From contig JAFGTK010000198.1 in assembly GCA_016934135.1 (NCBI GenBank), forward strand, positions 1-27,464: a stretch of 27,464 nucleotides of DNA, read 5' to 3'. The notes under the pieces are model-generated. The model ran no database searches. It was given only the letters and a program-made list of their open reading frames with translations, and had not been told where the DNA came from. Position numbers and translations under genes: made by a program. Of this stretch, positions 1 to 8,515 are shown one piece after another. Origin of the DNA: Deltaproteobacteria bacterium. Its GTDB lineage: Bacteria; Desulfobacterota; Desulfomonilia; UBA1062. How positions within the stretch are numbered: position 1 is the first letter of the stretch; every line of letters starts with the position of its first letter.

Positions 1-2465
1 ACATCCACTGTCCCGATGCCCTGGTCGATGCTTGCACTGGCGGCATTAGTGGAGGTCCATGAAAGGGTCGTGGAATCTCCCTCGTTTATGGTTGAAGATG
101 CTGCCTGGATACTGACCGTAGGCACATTGTAGACTGTTACGGTCACGCTGTCTGTTGCTTCGCCGCAGGCATTCGTTGCCGTGATTGTGTACGTGGTCGT
201 CACGCCGGGCGATACATCGGTGGTGCCGCTTGCCGCAACTGTTCCGATCCCCTGGTCGATGCTCACGTTTGTTGCATCGCTCGAACTCCAGGAAAGCGTA
301 GTAGAATCCCCTTCGTTTATGGGGTTCGCTGATGCCGAGATGGATGCTGTCGGCAGCGGGTCAACCGTAATGGTAATGCTCTGCGAAGCAGATCCATAGG
401 CATTCATTGCAATGATGGTATAGGTTATATCGTGGGCCGGGGAGACACTGCTCGACCCGCTTGCAGCAACCGAACCGATGCCCTGATTGATGGTTATTGT
501 GTCAGCACCTGTGGAACTCCATGAAAGCGTGGCTGATACACCCTCGCATATACTCGTTGCATCGGCATCGATGCTTACTGTGGGCAGATCGTTCACAGTG
601 ATTGTTGCACTTTCGGTGACCGATCCATAGGTATTGACGGCTGTGATTGTATACATGGTGGTTACAGATGGCGTCACGCTCAGTGAACCGGGGATATTCT
701 CTGTCACTGTTCCGATGCCCTGGTCAATGCTTGCACTCTCAGCCCCTGAAGAGGTCCATGACAGTGTCGATGACTCACCCTGGGTAATGGGATCGGGGTT
801 GGCAGTGATGCTTACCTGCGGAAGGTTGTTCACGGTTATTGTGAGACTGGATGAATCCGTCCCATAGGTGTTGGTGAGCGTCAGGGTGTAGGTAGTGGTA
901 ACTACAGGATAAACCGTAGCTGAACCGTTGACTGCCACAGAACCTATGCCGTTGTTGATGCTCGCAAAATCTGCGCCGGTCGAACTCCAGCTCAATATCG
1001 TGGAGCCTCCCTCGACTATGGTGCCTGCATCCGCAGCGAATGAATCAATGGTGGGAGGATTGTCCACCAGCACGGTCACGCTGTCGGTGCGCGATCCATA
1101 GGCATTGGTGGCGGTAATGGTGTATGTCGTTGTAACTGCAGGTGATACCGATGTGGAGCCGTTGATGCTGACCGCACCGATTTCCTGGTCGATGCTTGCA
1201 GAATCGGTATTCGTGGTGTACCAGGAAAGCGTTGTGCTCTCACCCTCTGCGATTGATGACGGCATGGCAGACATGCTGACTGTGGGCAGTTCGTTAACGA
1301 CGATGGTGATATTGGAACTGCGTGAACCATAGGTATTTATTGCGGTCAGGGTGTAGGTTGTCGTCACGGAAGGTGAGACAACAAGTGATCCGCTTGTGCT
1401 TACCGCGCCGATCCCCTGACTGATAGTGACGGTATCCGCGTTCGTAACCGACCAGCTCAGCGTGGCGGACGCCTCTTCGATTATTGTGCCTGAATCCGCA
1501 GTGAATGAATCGATTGAAGGCAGTTCATTCACGGTTACGGTCACACTATCGATGCGCGAGCCGTAGGTATTTGTTCCTGTGATGGTATACGTCGTGGTTA
1601 CTGACGGCGTTACTGTTGTTGATCCGCTTGCAGCCACGGCGCCTATGCCCTGGTCGATGCTGACGGTTTCTGCAGATTCAGAGACCCAGCTGAGCTCGCT
1701 GGAACCGCCCTGGGTGATCTCAGCTGGAGAGGCAGCTATGCTCACGGTGGGCAAGTCATCCACGGTGATTGTAACAACAGCTGTCCTTGTTCCGTAGATA
1801 TTTGTTGCGGTGAGGGTATAGGTGGTCTCGGATGCCGGGGAGACACTGGTTGATCCGCTTGCAGCGACAATGCCTATGCCCTGGTCAATGCTTACTGATG
1901 TTGCCCCTGTCACTGTCCATGAAAGGGTTGTCGATGCCCCTTGGGTTATGGGATTGGCGCTTGCTTCAAATGAGCCGATGACCGGCTTGCTGTTCACAGT
2001 CACGGTCACGCTGTCGGTGCGCGAGCCGTATGCATTGGTCGCGGTGATGGTGTATGTCGTGGTCGTCACAGGCGATACCACGGTTGAGGTGGTGCCGGTC
2101 ACATCGCCGATGCCCTGGTCAATGCTGATGGTATCGGTATACGAGGTCGTCCAGGAGAGAACCGCTGATCCGTCTTCGGTAATCTCAGCCTGATCGGAAG
2201 TGATATCCACCACAGGCAGGTTGTTCACATCGAGCACAACACTTTGAGCCTCCGTGCCTCCCGGGCCGTCCACTGTGATGGTATAGGTCGTAGCGGTTAC
2301 AGGCGAAACCCCGGTAGAGCTGTATACATTCGGGCTTACTTCACCTATGCCCTGGTTGATACTCGCTGCAGTTCCGTCTGCCGAATTCCAGGACAGTATG
2401 GCTGTCTGACCCTCTACAACAGGATTGGGCGATGCTGATATGGCTGCAGTGGGCGGGGTGGGCAC
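1..2465 (-). repeat. Second Ig/PKD-like repeat array (at least 11 units)
   Basis: The QGIG-encoding anchor (plus strand CCGATGCCCTGG or variants) recurs at 2344, 2107, 1873, 1642, 1408, 1177, 943, 712, 475, 244 and 13. The steps are 231, 234 or 237 nt, always multiples of three. Each unit encodes 77-79 residues with LSW near the start and TTTYTIT near the end. The last unit is cut by the window edge. Confidence 0.9.
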
Positions 2466-5045
2466 CACCTGTATGGCGCAGACCGCGGCATCGGTTACTC
2501 CGCTGAATGTGAGGTTGAGCACACCGTCTGAGACATTGACCGAGGTGATAGTGACGTTGTGCGCCTCGTATTTATTCACCTGCGAGAGGATGTCCAGGTC
2601 TGTTATGATCTCGGTCCCTTCTGCAGTAACACTGAATACCTGGTCACCAACAGCATCATAGTACATCTCTGCAAACCGCAGAGTGATGTCATAGTTCCAG
2701 TCGGCCAGAGGAATGGCATAGGAGAAGTCGCTCCCATAGCCGTATCGCAGGCTCTGGTAGAGCTCGTCGTCCGAGGTGGAAGCTATGGCGTTGCTCGTGG
2801 AGTAGACATTACCGCCTGTATAGTAGGTATCCGCAACATAATTCGTGCCGTCAATGGCGGTATAGGCCTCTCCGCCGCAATTCACGGCAACGGACATCTG
2901 GGATGCAATGCTAACGGTCACGCTGTCGGACGCAGAGCCGCCCGGACCTTCCACAGTGATGGTATATGTTGTGGTCACAAGCGGCCAGATCTCTGCAGAG
3001 CTGTTTAGGTCGACATGGCCGATGGCATTGATGGTGGCTGTCGTTGCATCTGCCGAGGTCCAGGTAAGTGTTGCAGATTCGCCGATATTGATGGTGGCTG
3101 GATTTGATGTGATATTCACGGTGGGGATCGGATGAACGGTTACAGCCGCAGTATCAGTGGCTGTTCCACCGGGACCCACAGCGGTTATGGTATAGGTGGT
3201 GGTAACCGCAGGCGATACCATTGTGGAGCCGTTTAAAGCCACGGTGCCGATGCCCTGGTCAATGCTTGCACTGGCGGCATTCGTGGAAGCCCAGGTCAAA
3301 GTGGCGGAGTCTCCCACACCGATGTATTCAGGATCGGAACTCAGGCTTACTGTCGGTATTGCATTGACCGTAACAGTAACGCTGTGTGTGGCAACACCGC
3401 CGGGCCCGTCCACGGTAAGGGTGTATGTGGTTGTCTCTGCAGGAGAAACACTCGTGGAACCGTTTACCTCGACAGAGCCGAGGGTGGGATTTATTGTTGC
3501 AGAGTCTGCATTTGTGGAAGACCAGGTAAGCGTTGTGGTGCCGCCGGCACTTATGGGATTGGGGCTTGCCGTGATGCTTGCTGTGGAAGGCTCGCTGACA
3601 GCAACAGTGACGCTGCTGCTTGAGGTGCCGTACACGTTCGTTACGGTTATCGTATAGGTGGTTGTCATTGCCGGTGTAACAGCCCGTGATCCTTCTGCGG
3701 CAACTGTCCCGATACCCTGGTCGATGCTCACTGTATCGGCACCGTCAGAGGTCCAGGAAAGTGTGCTGGAAGAACCGTTCACGATTTCAGAGGGGCTGGC
3801 GGATATGCTCACCGCTGGTGACTGATCCACCATGATCGTGACACTGTCTTCTCTGGATCCATAGGTATTGGTACCCGTGATTGTATATGTTGTTGTAACT
3901 ACAGGTGAAACGGTTTGTGATCCGCTCAGAGCCGAGCTGTTGATGGGCTGAACATCCGCTGTATCCGCGTCAGTTGAACTCCAGGTAAGCGTTGCTGACT
4001 CGCTTATGGTGATGTTTGTCCTGTCGCTTGATATATTTACTGTGGGCAGAGGATTCACCGTGACATCAACGCTGTCCTGGGCGGTTCCTCCAGGCCCTGT
4101 TACTGTGATTATATATGTGATCACCCCTGTCCCTGAGGGAGATACGACAATTGTCCCGCTTGCATCCACATTTCCAACACCATTGTTGATGCTTGCAGAG
4201 GTTGCATCGGTTGAAGACCAGGTCAGGGTTGTGGTGCCGCCTTCGCCTATATATACAGGATTGGCTGATATACTGATTGTAGGCACAGGACTGTTCAGCA
4301 CCACAGTGGTGCTGTCCTGGGCGGTTCCTCCCAGTCCGTCCGCAGTAATGGTATATGTGGTGGTCACAGCAGGAGACACACTCACAGAACCGCTGAGCGC
4401 TACAGTGCCGATGCCGTTGTCAATGCTCACTGTGTCTGCATTGGCTGAACTCCAGGTAAGGGTCGACGATCCCCCCGGATCTATCTGAAACGGGTCTGCA
4501 GATATGTTTACCTGTGATGCGGCGATGTTCACCTCTATGGCGCATATTGCGGCATCGTTTGCCCCGGAGAATGTGATATTCAACTCGCCGTCATCTATAA
4601 CAACAGACGGTATGGTTACGTCATAGGCTTCGAATTTGGAAGCATGATCGAGGATATCAAGATTGCTGATGACCTCGGTGCGTTCCATGGAAACACTGAA
4701 CACCTGGTCATCGACATTGTCATAGTACAGCTCGGCAAACTTGAGCGTTACATCGTAGGTTCCGTTGGTTATCGGAATGTTATACGAGAAATCATTGCCA
4801 TAGCCGTACCTCAGGCTCTGGTAGAGTGTATCATCTGTCGTTGATGAAATGGCGTTCGCCACTGAATACGTGCTCCCGCCGTTGAAATATCTGTCTGCTC
4901 CATATGTAGTGCCGTCTGCAGCTGTGTAGGAGGGACCTCCTGCATTGACTGCTACAACAGCAGCCGGCAACGTGCCGCTGCACATTGCAAGAAGAATGAA
5001 AAGAGTTGTTATGGATATAAAAACCTTATTCTGAAATGAATACAT
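1..5045 (-). CDS. Giant secreted malectin / Ig-like repeat protein (partial, C-terminus outside window)
   Basis: The minus-strand frame runs from ATG at 5045 off the left edge, so at least 1681 residues are visible and no stop codon lies in the window. A purine-rich AGGGGGGT sits 7 nt upstream of the ATG. The N-terminus is a signal peptide (hydrophobic residues about 8-24, likely cut near L-P-A-A at 26-29). Order after that: malectin-like domain at about 32-172 (VNAGG, YTAADG, YGADRYF), seven repeats of about 77 residues at 176-715, a second malectin-like domain at about 717-857 (VNCGG, YTAIDG, YVADTYY), then at least eleven more repeats. Repeats share TLSWSS, QGIGTV, TTTYTITATNAYG. The malectin family binds carbohydrate; Ig/PKD-like arrays act as stalks. 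I infer an exported, possibly surface-attached glycan-binding adhesin. The anchor or secretion signal would be at the unseen C-terminus. Confidence 0.9.
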   Translation of the reverse strand, partial: MYSFQNKVFISITTLFILLAMCSGTLPAAVVAVNAGGPSYTAADGTTYGADRYFNGGSTYSVANAISSTTDDTLYQSLRYGYGNDFSYNIPITNGTYDVTLKFAELYYDNVDDQVFSVSMERTEVISNLDILDHASKFEAYDVTIPSVVIDDGELNITFSGANDAAICAIEVNIAASQVNISADPFQIDPGGSSTLTWSSANADTVSIDNGIGTVALSGSVSVSPAVTTTYTITADGLGGTAQDSTTVVLNSPVPTISISANPVYIGEGGTTTLTWSSTDATSASINNGVGNVDASGTIVVSPSGTGVITYIITVTGPGGTAQDSVDVTVNPLPTVNISSDRTNITISESATLTWSSTDADTADVQPINSSALSGSQTVSPVVTTTYTITGTNTYGSREDSVTIMVDQSPAVSISASPSEIVNGSSSTLSWTSDGADTVSIDQGIGTVAAEGSRAVTPAMTTTYTITVTNVYGTSSSSVTVAVSEPSTASITASPNPISAGGTTTLTWSSTNADSATINPTLGSVEVNGSTSVSPAETTTYTLTVDGPGGVATHSVTVTVNAIPTVSLSSDPEYIGVGDSATLTWASTNAASASIDQGIGTVALNGSTMVSPAVTTTYTITAVGPGGTATDTAAVTVHPIPTVNITSNPATINIGESATLTWTSADATTATINAIGHVDLNSSAEIWPLVTTTYTITVEGPGGSASDSVTVSIASQMSVAVNCGGEAYTAIDGTNYVADTYYTGGNVYSTSNAIASTSDDELYQSLRYGYGSDFSYAIPLADWNYDITLRFAEMYYDAVGDQVFSVTAEGTEIITDLDILSQVNKYEAHNVTITSVNVSDGVLNLTFSGVTDAAVCAIQVVPTPPTAAISASPNPVVEGQTAILSWNSADGTAASINQGIGEVSPNVYSSTGVSPVTATTYTITVDGPGGTEAQSVVLDVNNLPVVDITSDQAEITEDGSAVLSWTTSYTDTISIDQGIGDVTGTTSTVVSPVTTTTYTITATNAYGSRTDSVTVTVNSKPVIGSFEASANPITQGASTTLSWTVTGATSVSIDQGIGIVAASGSTSVSPASETTYTLTATNIYGTRTAVVTITVDDLPTVSIAASPAEITQGGSSELSWVSESAETVSIDQGIGAVAASGSTTVTPSVTTTYTITGTNTYGSRIDSVTVTVNELPSIDSFTADSGTIIEEASATLSWSVTNADTVTISQGIGAVSTSGSLVVSPSVTTTYTLTAINTYGSRSSNITIVVNELPTVSMSAMPSSIAEGESTTLSWYTTNTDSASIDQEIGAVSINGSTSVSPAVTTTYTITATNAYGSRTDSVTVLVDNPPTIDSFAADAGTIVEGGSTILSWSSTGADFASINNGIGSVAVNGSATVYPVVTTTYTLTLTNTYGTDSSSLTITVNNLPQVSITANPDPITQGESSTLSWTSSGAESASIDQGIGTVTENIPGSLSVTPSVTTMYTITAVNTYGSVTESATITVNDLPTVSIDADATSICEGVSATLSWSSTGADTITINQGIGSVAASGSSSVSPAHDITYTIIAMNAYGSASQSITITVDPLPTASISASANPINEGDSTTLSWSSSDATNVSIDQGIGTVAASGTTDVSPGVTTTYTITATNACGEATDSVTVTVYNVPTVSIQAASSTINEGDSTTLSWTSTNAASASIDQGIGTVD
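2898..4520 (-). repeat. First Ig/PKD-like repeat array (7 units)
   Basis: The same anchor recurs at 4408, 4174, 3940, 3709, 3478, 3247 and 3019, with steps of 228-234 nt. The array lies between the two malectin-like domains. The unit anchored at 3940 has lost the usual QGIG (it reads Q-P-I-N), so the units are not all equivalent. Confidence 0.88.
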
Positions 5046-5569
5046 GGAATGACCCCCCTATTCCATTACCTGGCGAGCTATCTCACCTTAGAAATCAATC
5101 TATCCAATATAATGTGATGATCCATCTGATCTGATATTGAGAAACACTCTGTCATAGTTAAAACCATGATTTTTCCTGTCCTTAAATTAACCCACTGGTA
5201 CATGGTAGTACTCTGCACAATCTGTACCATAGAAAGAGGCATTCAATCCTGTATATATATTATAGAGTTAAGCTCGCCTGAAACTTGCCCGTTCAACCCG
5301 TGCAGTGCTTTTGTGAAATAATTTTCATATATATATGGAAAAAAAGGTTACATCTGTAATCAGGTTTCAGTCCATTAATGAACAGTTCCGAATATCTAAA
5401 TATTTTGTGAACACTTCTTAAAATGCCATGATACCTGTTGTTTTTTCTTAATCAGGACTGCTTCAACACAGACCCACTTAGAAATATATTCCTCTTGAAA
5501 CAAAACATATATCTACGTTACATTGTTACAATATCCAATCAAACATATTTAAACAGGAGATGAGCGATC
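5046..5569. other. Intergenic region between divergent adhesin and M48 genes (524 bp)
   Basis: This AT-rich stretch separates the minus-strand adhesin from the plus-strand protease. It holds the adhesin ribosome-binding site (5053-5059) and imperfect inverted repeats, for example TGGTAC at 5196-5201 with GTACCA at 5224-5229. I see no convincing promoter, riboswitch or small gene in it. Confidence 0.6.
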
Positions 5570-6355
5570 ATGAAGCTCCCATATATGAAAAAACATTATT
5601 TTTTAACAGTTGCTTTGCTCTTCATCCTTTTGAACGGATGCGCAACCGCCCCGGTTACAGGCAGATCTCAATTGATCCTCATGAGTGAACAGCAGGAAAT
5701 GGCCCTCGGCCTGCAGGCATATAACGAAGTACTGTCCCAGAACAAGGTATCACAAGATCCCAAGATCAATGCCATGGTAAAAAGGGTCGGTTCCCGAATA
5801 GCCGCCGCAGCTGACAAACCCGGCTACAACTGGGAATTCACAGTAATCGCCGCCGATGATACGGCAAATGCCTTTGCCCTGCCAGGGGGCAAGGTTGCAA
5901 TATATACAGGCATTCTGCCCTACACAAAAGATGAAGCAGGCCTTGCCTTTGTACTTGCGCATGAAGTGGGCCATGCCCTCGCCCGCCATGGAGGAGAAAG
6001 GATGAGCGAGCAGCTGCTCATACAGCTCGGTCAGCAGGGGCTCAATATTGCCATTGCAAATAAAAGCCCTGAGGCAGTCGAGGCAATCAATCTGGGATAC
6101 GGTATTGCGAGCACGGTCGGGCTTGCCCTTCCTTTCAGCAGGATGCAGGAATACGAAGCTGATAATATCGGCATCATAATAATGGCAAAGGCAGGCTATG
6201 ATCCTAGAAAAGCTCCTGAATTCTTTGAGCGCATGATGAAAGGATCTTCCGGGGGATCAACTCCGGAATTCCTCTCGACCCACCCGGCAGACGAGAACAG
6301 AATACGCCGCCTCAGATCGCTGATTCCCGAAGCCATGCAGTACTATAATAAATAA
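5570..6355 (+). CDS. M48-family zinc metalloprotease, lipoprotein
   Basis: This is a 261-residue envelope peptidase of the M48 (Ste24/BepA/LoiP-like) family, which degrades or quality-controls envelope proteins. The N-terminus is a lipoprotein signal (hydrophobic 10-21, lipobox L-N-G-C with Cys24). The zinc motif HEVGH is at 131-135, and E194-Y-E-A-D198 supplies the third ligand. Other family signatures are NAFALPGG (100-107) and STHPADENR near the C-terminus. AGGAG at 5555-5559 supports ATG 5570; a second in-frame ATG at 5585 also leaves an intact signal peptide. Unlike BepA it has no TPR extension. It stands alone, with a divergent adhesin upstream and the regulator gene downstream. The protein is complete; its substrate is unknown. 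Confidence 0.93.
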   Translation: MKLPYMKKHYFLTVALLFILLNGCATAPVTGRSQLILMSEQQEMALGLQAYNEVLSQNKVSQDPKINAMVKRVGSRIAAAADKPGYNWEFTVIAADDTANAFALPGGKVAIYTGILPYTKDEAGLAFVLAHEVGHALARHGGERMSEQLLIQLGQQGLNIAIANKSPEAVEAINLGYGIASTVGLALPFSRMQEYEADNIGIIIMAKAGYDPRKAPEFFERMMKGSSGGSTPEFLSTHPADENRIRRLRSLIPEAMQYYNK

Positions 6356-6403
6356 ATCACCTATGATTTGATGATCTGATAAGCCTTCATGATAATCTCT
6401 CCT

Positions 6404-6463
6404 TTGACACAGACAAGGCTTTGTTCTATACTTTGGCTTAGAGTTTAACTTCATGCTTAAAAG
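6404..6463 (+). promoter_or_regulatory. Promoter and operator of the MerR-type gene
   Basis: TTGACA at 6404-6409, a 17-bp spacer and TATACT at 6427-6432 form a near-consensus sigma-70 promoter, with transcription expected to start near 6439. Directly downstream, at 6435-6463, lies an operator whose core AGTTTAACTTCATGCTTAA (6442-6460) is shared with the three flavoenzyme promoters in this window. The site overlaps the expected start, so autorepression by the gene product is inferred. Confidence 0.75.
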
Positions 6464-6469
6464 GGGTAC

Positions 6470-7165
6470 ATGATGGGACTGAAAATCGGTGAGATAGCAA
6501 AAAAAAGCGGTGTCCAACCATCCACTATAAGATACTACGTAAGACAGGGGCTTCTCCCGGAACCGCACAAAGTCAATAAAAGCATGGCATACTACGATGA
6601 GGGCTGCATAGAAAAGATCCAGGCCATTCGACACTTTCAGGAGACAAAATATTTCCCCCTTTCTGTAATCAGAAATATCCTGAAACGGATGGATGAAGGA
6701 ATGAGCCTTGAAGAGGCAGAGGCCATTGAAGACGTAGTATTCGGCACGCATGCTGATGCAACAGACATTGTCGTGGATAGAAAAGAGTTCCTCAAACATA
6801 CCGGCCTGACCGGCGAAGAACTGCAGGAAGCGGTTAAGATCGGCCTGCTCATGCCCTATCTTCAGGAAAAAGGGCGCACATCCTACAACCTGGAAGATAT
6901 CCGTTTCGGCAGAGATGTATTGAAACGCATCATCGATTTCGGTCAGGATATTAAGGAGATGAAATTTTACGTGGAAATGGGAAATCAGATCGTGGAGGAG
7001 GAAATCAAACTCAGGAGAAAAGCTGTACAGGGAAAATCCACACAGGAAAATATAAAAATAACTACTGAAATATCTAAAATGGCTGATTTTCTGAGAAGCT
7101 ATATTATGAAACGGCTGTTCCAGAGAAAGGTTCAGGCAACCATACAGAAAAGTCTGAAGAAATAG
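6470..7165 (+). CDS. MerR-family transcriptional regulator with an apparent second HTH unit
   Basis: This 231-residue protein begins with a classical MerR winged helix (about 4-72: LKIGEIAKKSGVQPSTIRYY, then GLLPEP and an MAYYDE wing). Residues about 102-168 look like a second, degenerate copy (DRKEFLKHTGLTGEEL, IGLLMP, GRTSYNLEDI), followed by a basic C-terminus. MerR proteins bind long semi-palindromic operators as dimers. No cysteine or histidine metal-binding cluster is visible, so an organic ligand is more likely than a metal. AAGGGG at 6461-6466 sits 3 nt from the ATG at 6470 and 6 nt from the ATG at 6473, so 6473 may be the true start. A shared operator links it to the flavoenzyme genes at 9909, 12130 and 13230, which I infer to be its targets. 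Confidence 0.88.
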   Translation: MMGLKIGEIAKKSGVQPSTIRYYVRQGLLPEPHKVNKSMAYYDEGCIEKIQAIRHFQETKYFPLSVIRNILKRMDEGMSLEEAEAIEDVVFGTHADATDIVVDRKEFLKHTGLTGEELQEAVKIGLLMPYLQEKGRTSYNLEDIRFGRDVLKRIIDFGQDIKEMKFYVEMGNQIVEEEIKLRRKAVQGKSTQENIKITTEISKMADFLRSYIMKRLFQRKVQATIQKSLKK

Positions 7166-7588
7166 TACCTGCACACACTCTAAAGCAGGCATAAAAGTTC
7201 ATGGCATGCTTTTTCCTGAAGAGATTTTTATACAGCCGTCAATGAACATGCCGACATCTATCTGCCCTGCCCTAATATACCGATATCCTTCATTCAGGCC
7301 CGATCAACACCAAGCAGAATGGAAAATGGTATTTTATTCCTCATATCTGGGCAATCTTTTTCCACTATTCCTGTTTGTATTGAGGAAAATCAAGGTCAAC
7401 TCTCTGAAATCAATACATCATTTTTTCAGCATGATTCTTGCTTGATCATCGTCAGCGAGGTATGTCATTATAAAGGCAGGCGAAGGCAGATATACATTGA
7501 TTCTTTCTTTACGAAAATATTATGCACTTTCAATACCGGACAGTTTTAATATGAATTCAGTGTAGGCAATGACTGGAGGGAATATACC
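7166..7588. other. Intergenic region (423 bp)
   Basis: This AT-rich stretch separates the MerR-type gene from the first PKD lipoprotein. Apart from the probable terminator near its left end and the ribosome-binding site GGAGGG at 7575-7580, I see no supported gene, promoter or RNA element. The short plus-strand frames here have no family signature or credible ribosome-binding site. Confidence 0.5.
7182..7214 (+). terminator. Likely terminator after the MerR-type gene
   Basis: AAAGCA at 7182-7187 pairs with TGCTTT at 7207-7212, with a few further pairs inside the loop, and the stem runs into a short T tract ending at 7214. It lies 17 nt after the stop codon. The stem is short, so strength is uncertain. 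Confidence 0.45.
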
Positions 7589-8296
7589 ATGAACCCTGTT
7601 TCATCATATCGGATCATAAAAAAAGTTTTTCTTTTAACAATCACGCTCCTTGCTTTCGGTTGTTCAGGAGGAGGCGGCGGCGGCGGAATCGCCGGTGTAC
7701 CTGATAACGGATCAGGAAGCACTGAAAACGCGCTCGGCCTTAACATAACCTCCCCTGAAAGCGCTATAACCGTTGAATCAGGTGAGGCGGTGACATTCAC
7801 CGGTACGGTATCCAGCGGCACTTCACCGTACAGCTTTGAATGGGATTTCGGCAATGCAGCCAGAAAGTATCAGGCAGAGGGTACAACTCCGCCGGAAAAG
7901 GAGATCACCTTCGGAAAGTCGGGCCCTTATACTGTAACCTTAACCGCAACCGACGATTCAGGTTCCACGGCAAGAGATACTGTCTCTGTTACTGTACTGG
8001 ACTATGTCGATACCGTACCTGTCGCAAGATTCCTTTCCCCGTCAACAGACCCTGTTACCATACAGGCTGGCCAGTCGCTTGATTTTCAGACCCAGGTTCA
8101 GGGAGGCAACAGGCCTTTTACCTTCTCGCTGGATTTTCCCGATAACGTGGCCCGCGACTATTACCAGGAAAACGCGCTGACACCGCCAAACCTGAGCATT
8201 ACATTCAATACTGCAGGAACATTCGACGTTACATTCAAGGCGATTGATGAGGATAACGACGAGCACAGCGATACCGTTACGGTTATTGTTCAATAG
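7589..8296 (+). CDS. PKD-domain surface lipoprotein
   Basis: This 235-residue protein has a lipoprotein-like signal (hydrophobic 13-23, then A-F-G-C with Cys25; the lipobox is slightly atypical). A run of seven glycines after C-S forms a flexible tether, and two PKD-like beta-sandwich domains follow at about 48-135 and 143-235. Domain 1 carries EWDFGN and GPYTVTLTATDDSG; domain 2 carries SLDFPDN and GTFDVTFKAIDEDN. No catalytic motif is visible. PKD domains usually mediate protein or glycan contacts outside the cell. The ATG is supported by GGAGGG 8 nt upstream. The next gene on the same strand is another PKD-type lipoprotein, so the two probably work at the same surface. The specific role is unknown. 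Confidence 0.85.
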   Translation: MNPVSSYRIIKKVFLLTITLLAFGCSGGGGGGGIAGVPDNGSGSTENALGLNITSPESAITVESGEAVTFTGTVSSGTSPYSFEWDFGNAARKYQAEGTTPPEKEITFGKSGPYTVTLTATDDSGSTARDTVSVTVLDYVDTVPVARFLSPSTDPVTIQAGQSLDFQTQVQGGNRPFTFSLDFPDNVARDYYQENALTPPNLSITFNTAGTFDVTFKAIDEDNDEHSDTVTVIVQ

Positions 8297-8300
8297 GGGT

Positions 8301-8340
8301 ATGTGCCCATTCACAGCCGCCAGCTGCATAGTGGGCATAT
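8301..8340 (+). terminator. Hairpin after the first PKD lipoprotein gene
   Basis: ATGTGCCCA at 8301-8309 pairs with TGGGCATAT at 8332-8340 (nine pairs, one G-U), with a smaller CAGC/GCTG pairing in the loop. It starts 4 nt after the stop codon. Only a poor T tract follows, so it may be an inefficient terminator or a 3'-end stabiliser. Confidence 0.4.
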
Positions 8341-8515
8341 TATTTCCCACAACAGGGCAATACATTTCCAATAAAATAACACAGCTATTGCATAAAAATC
8401 GCTAACCCTATGAATTTCATAGACCTTGATCCTTGCATGGATTTTGCTTATTTTTTATATCATTGATCCATTTTAATGATTTTTTATTTCAAATAATTTA
8501 AATGAGGAACAAAAG

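Noticed and set aside
181..4488. Many plus-strand open frames with a repeated MPWSMLT pattern
   Set aside because: They are the antisense reading of the Ig-like repeats. Their regular spacing follows the repeat period of the minus-strand gene.
5310..5420. CRP-like half sites (TGTGA) in the adhesin/protease intergenic region
   Set aside because: The second half sites do not match TCACA, and no promoter can be placed beside them.
5523..5551. TTGTTA-N17-TATTTA just before the M48 protease gene
   Set aside because: Its start of transcription would fall inside the ribosome-binding site at 5555-5559, so it cannot be the main promoter for an mRNA using that site.
6381..6421. Inverted repeat AAGCCTT / AAGGCTT after the M48 gene as a terminator
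   Set aside because: The loop is 27 nt, no good T tract follows, and the structure spans the -35 of the MerR-type promoter.
6257..7192. A 311-codon open frame on the minus strand opposite the MerR-type gene
   Set aside because: It lies fully antisense to a gene with clear family motifs, and its translation shows no domain signature; codon bias of the real gene explains it.
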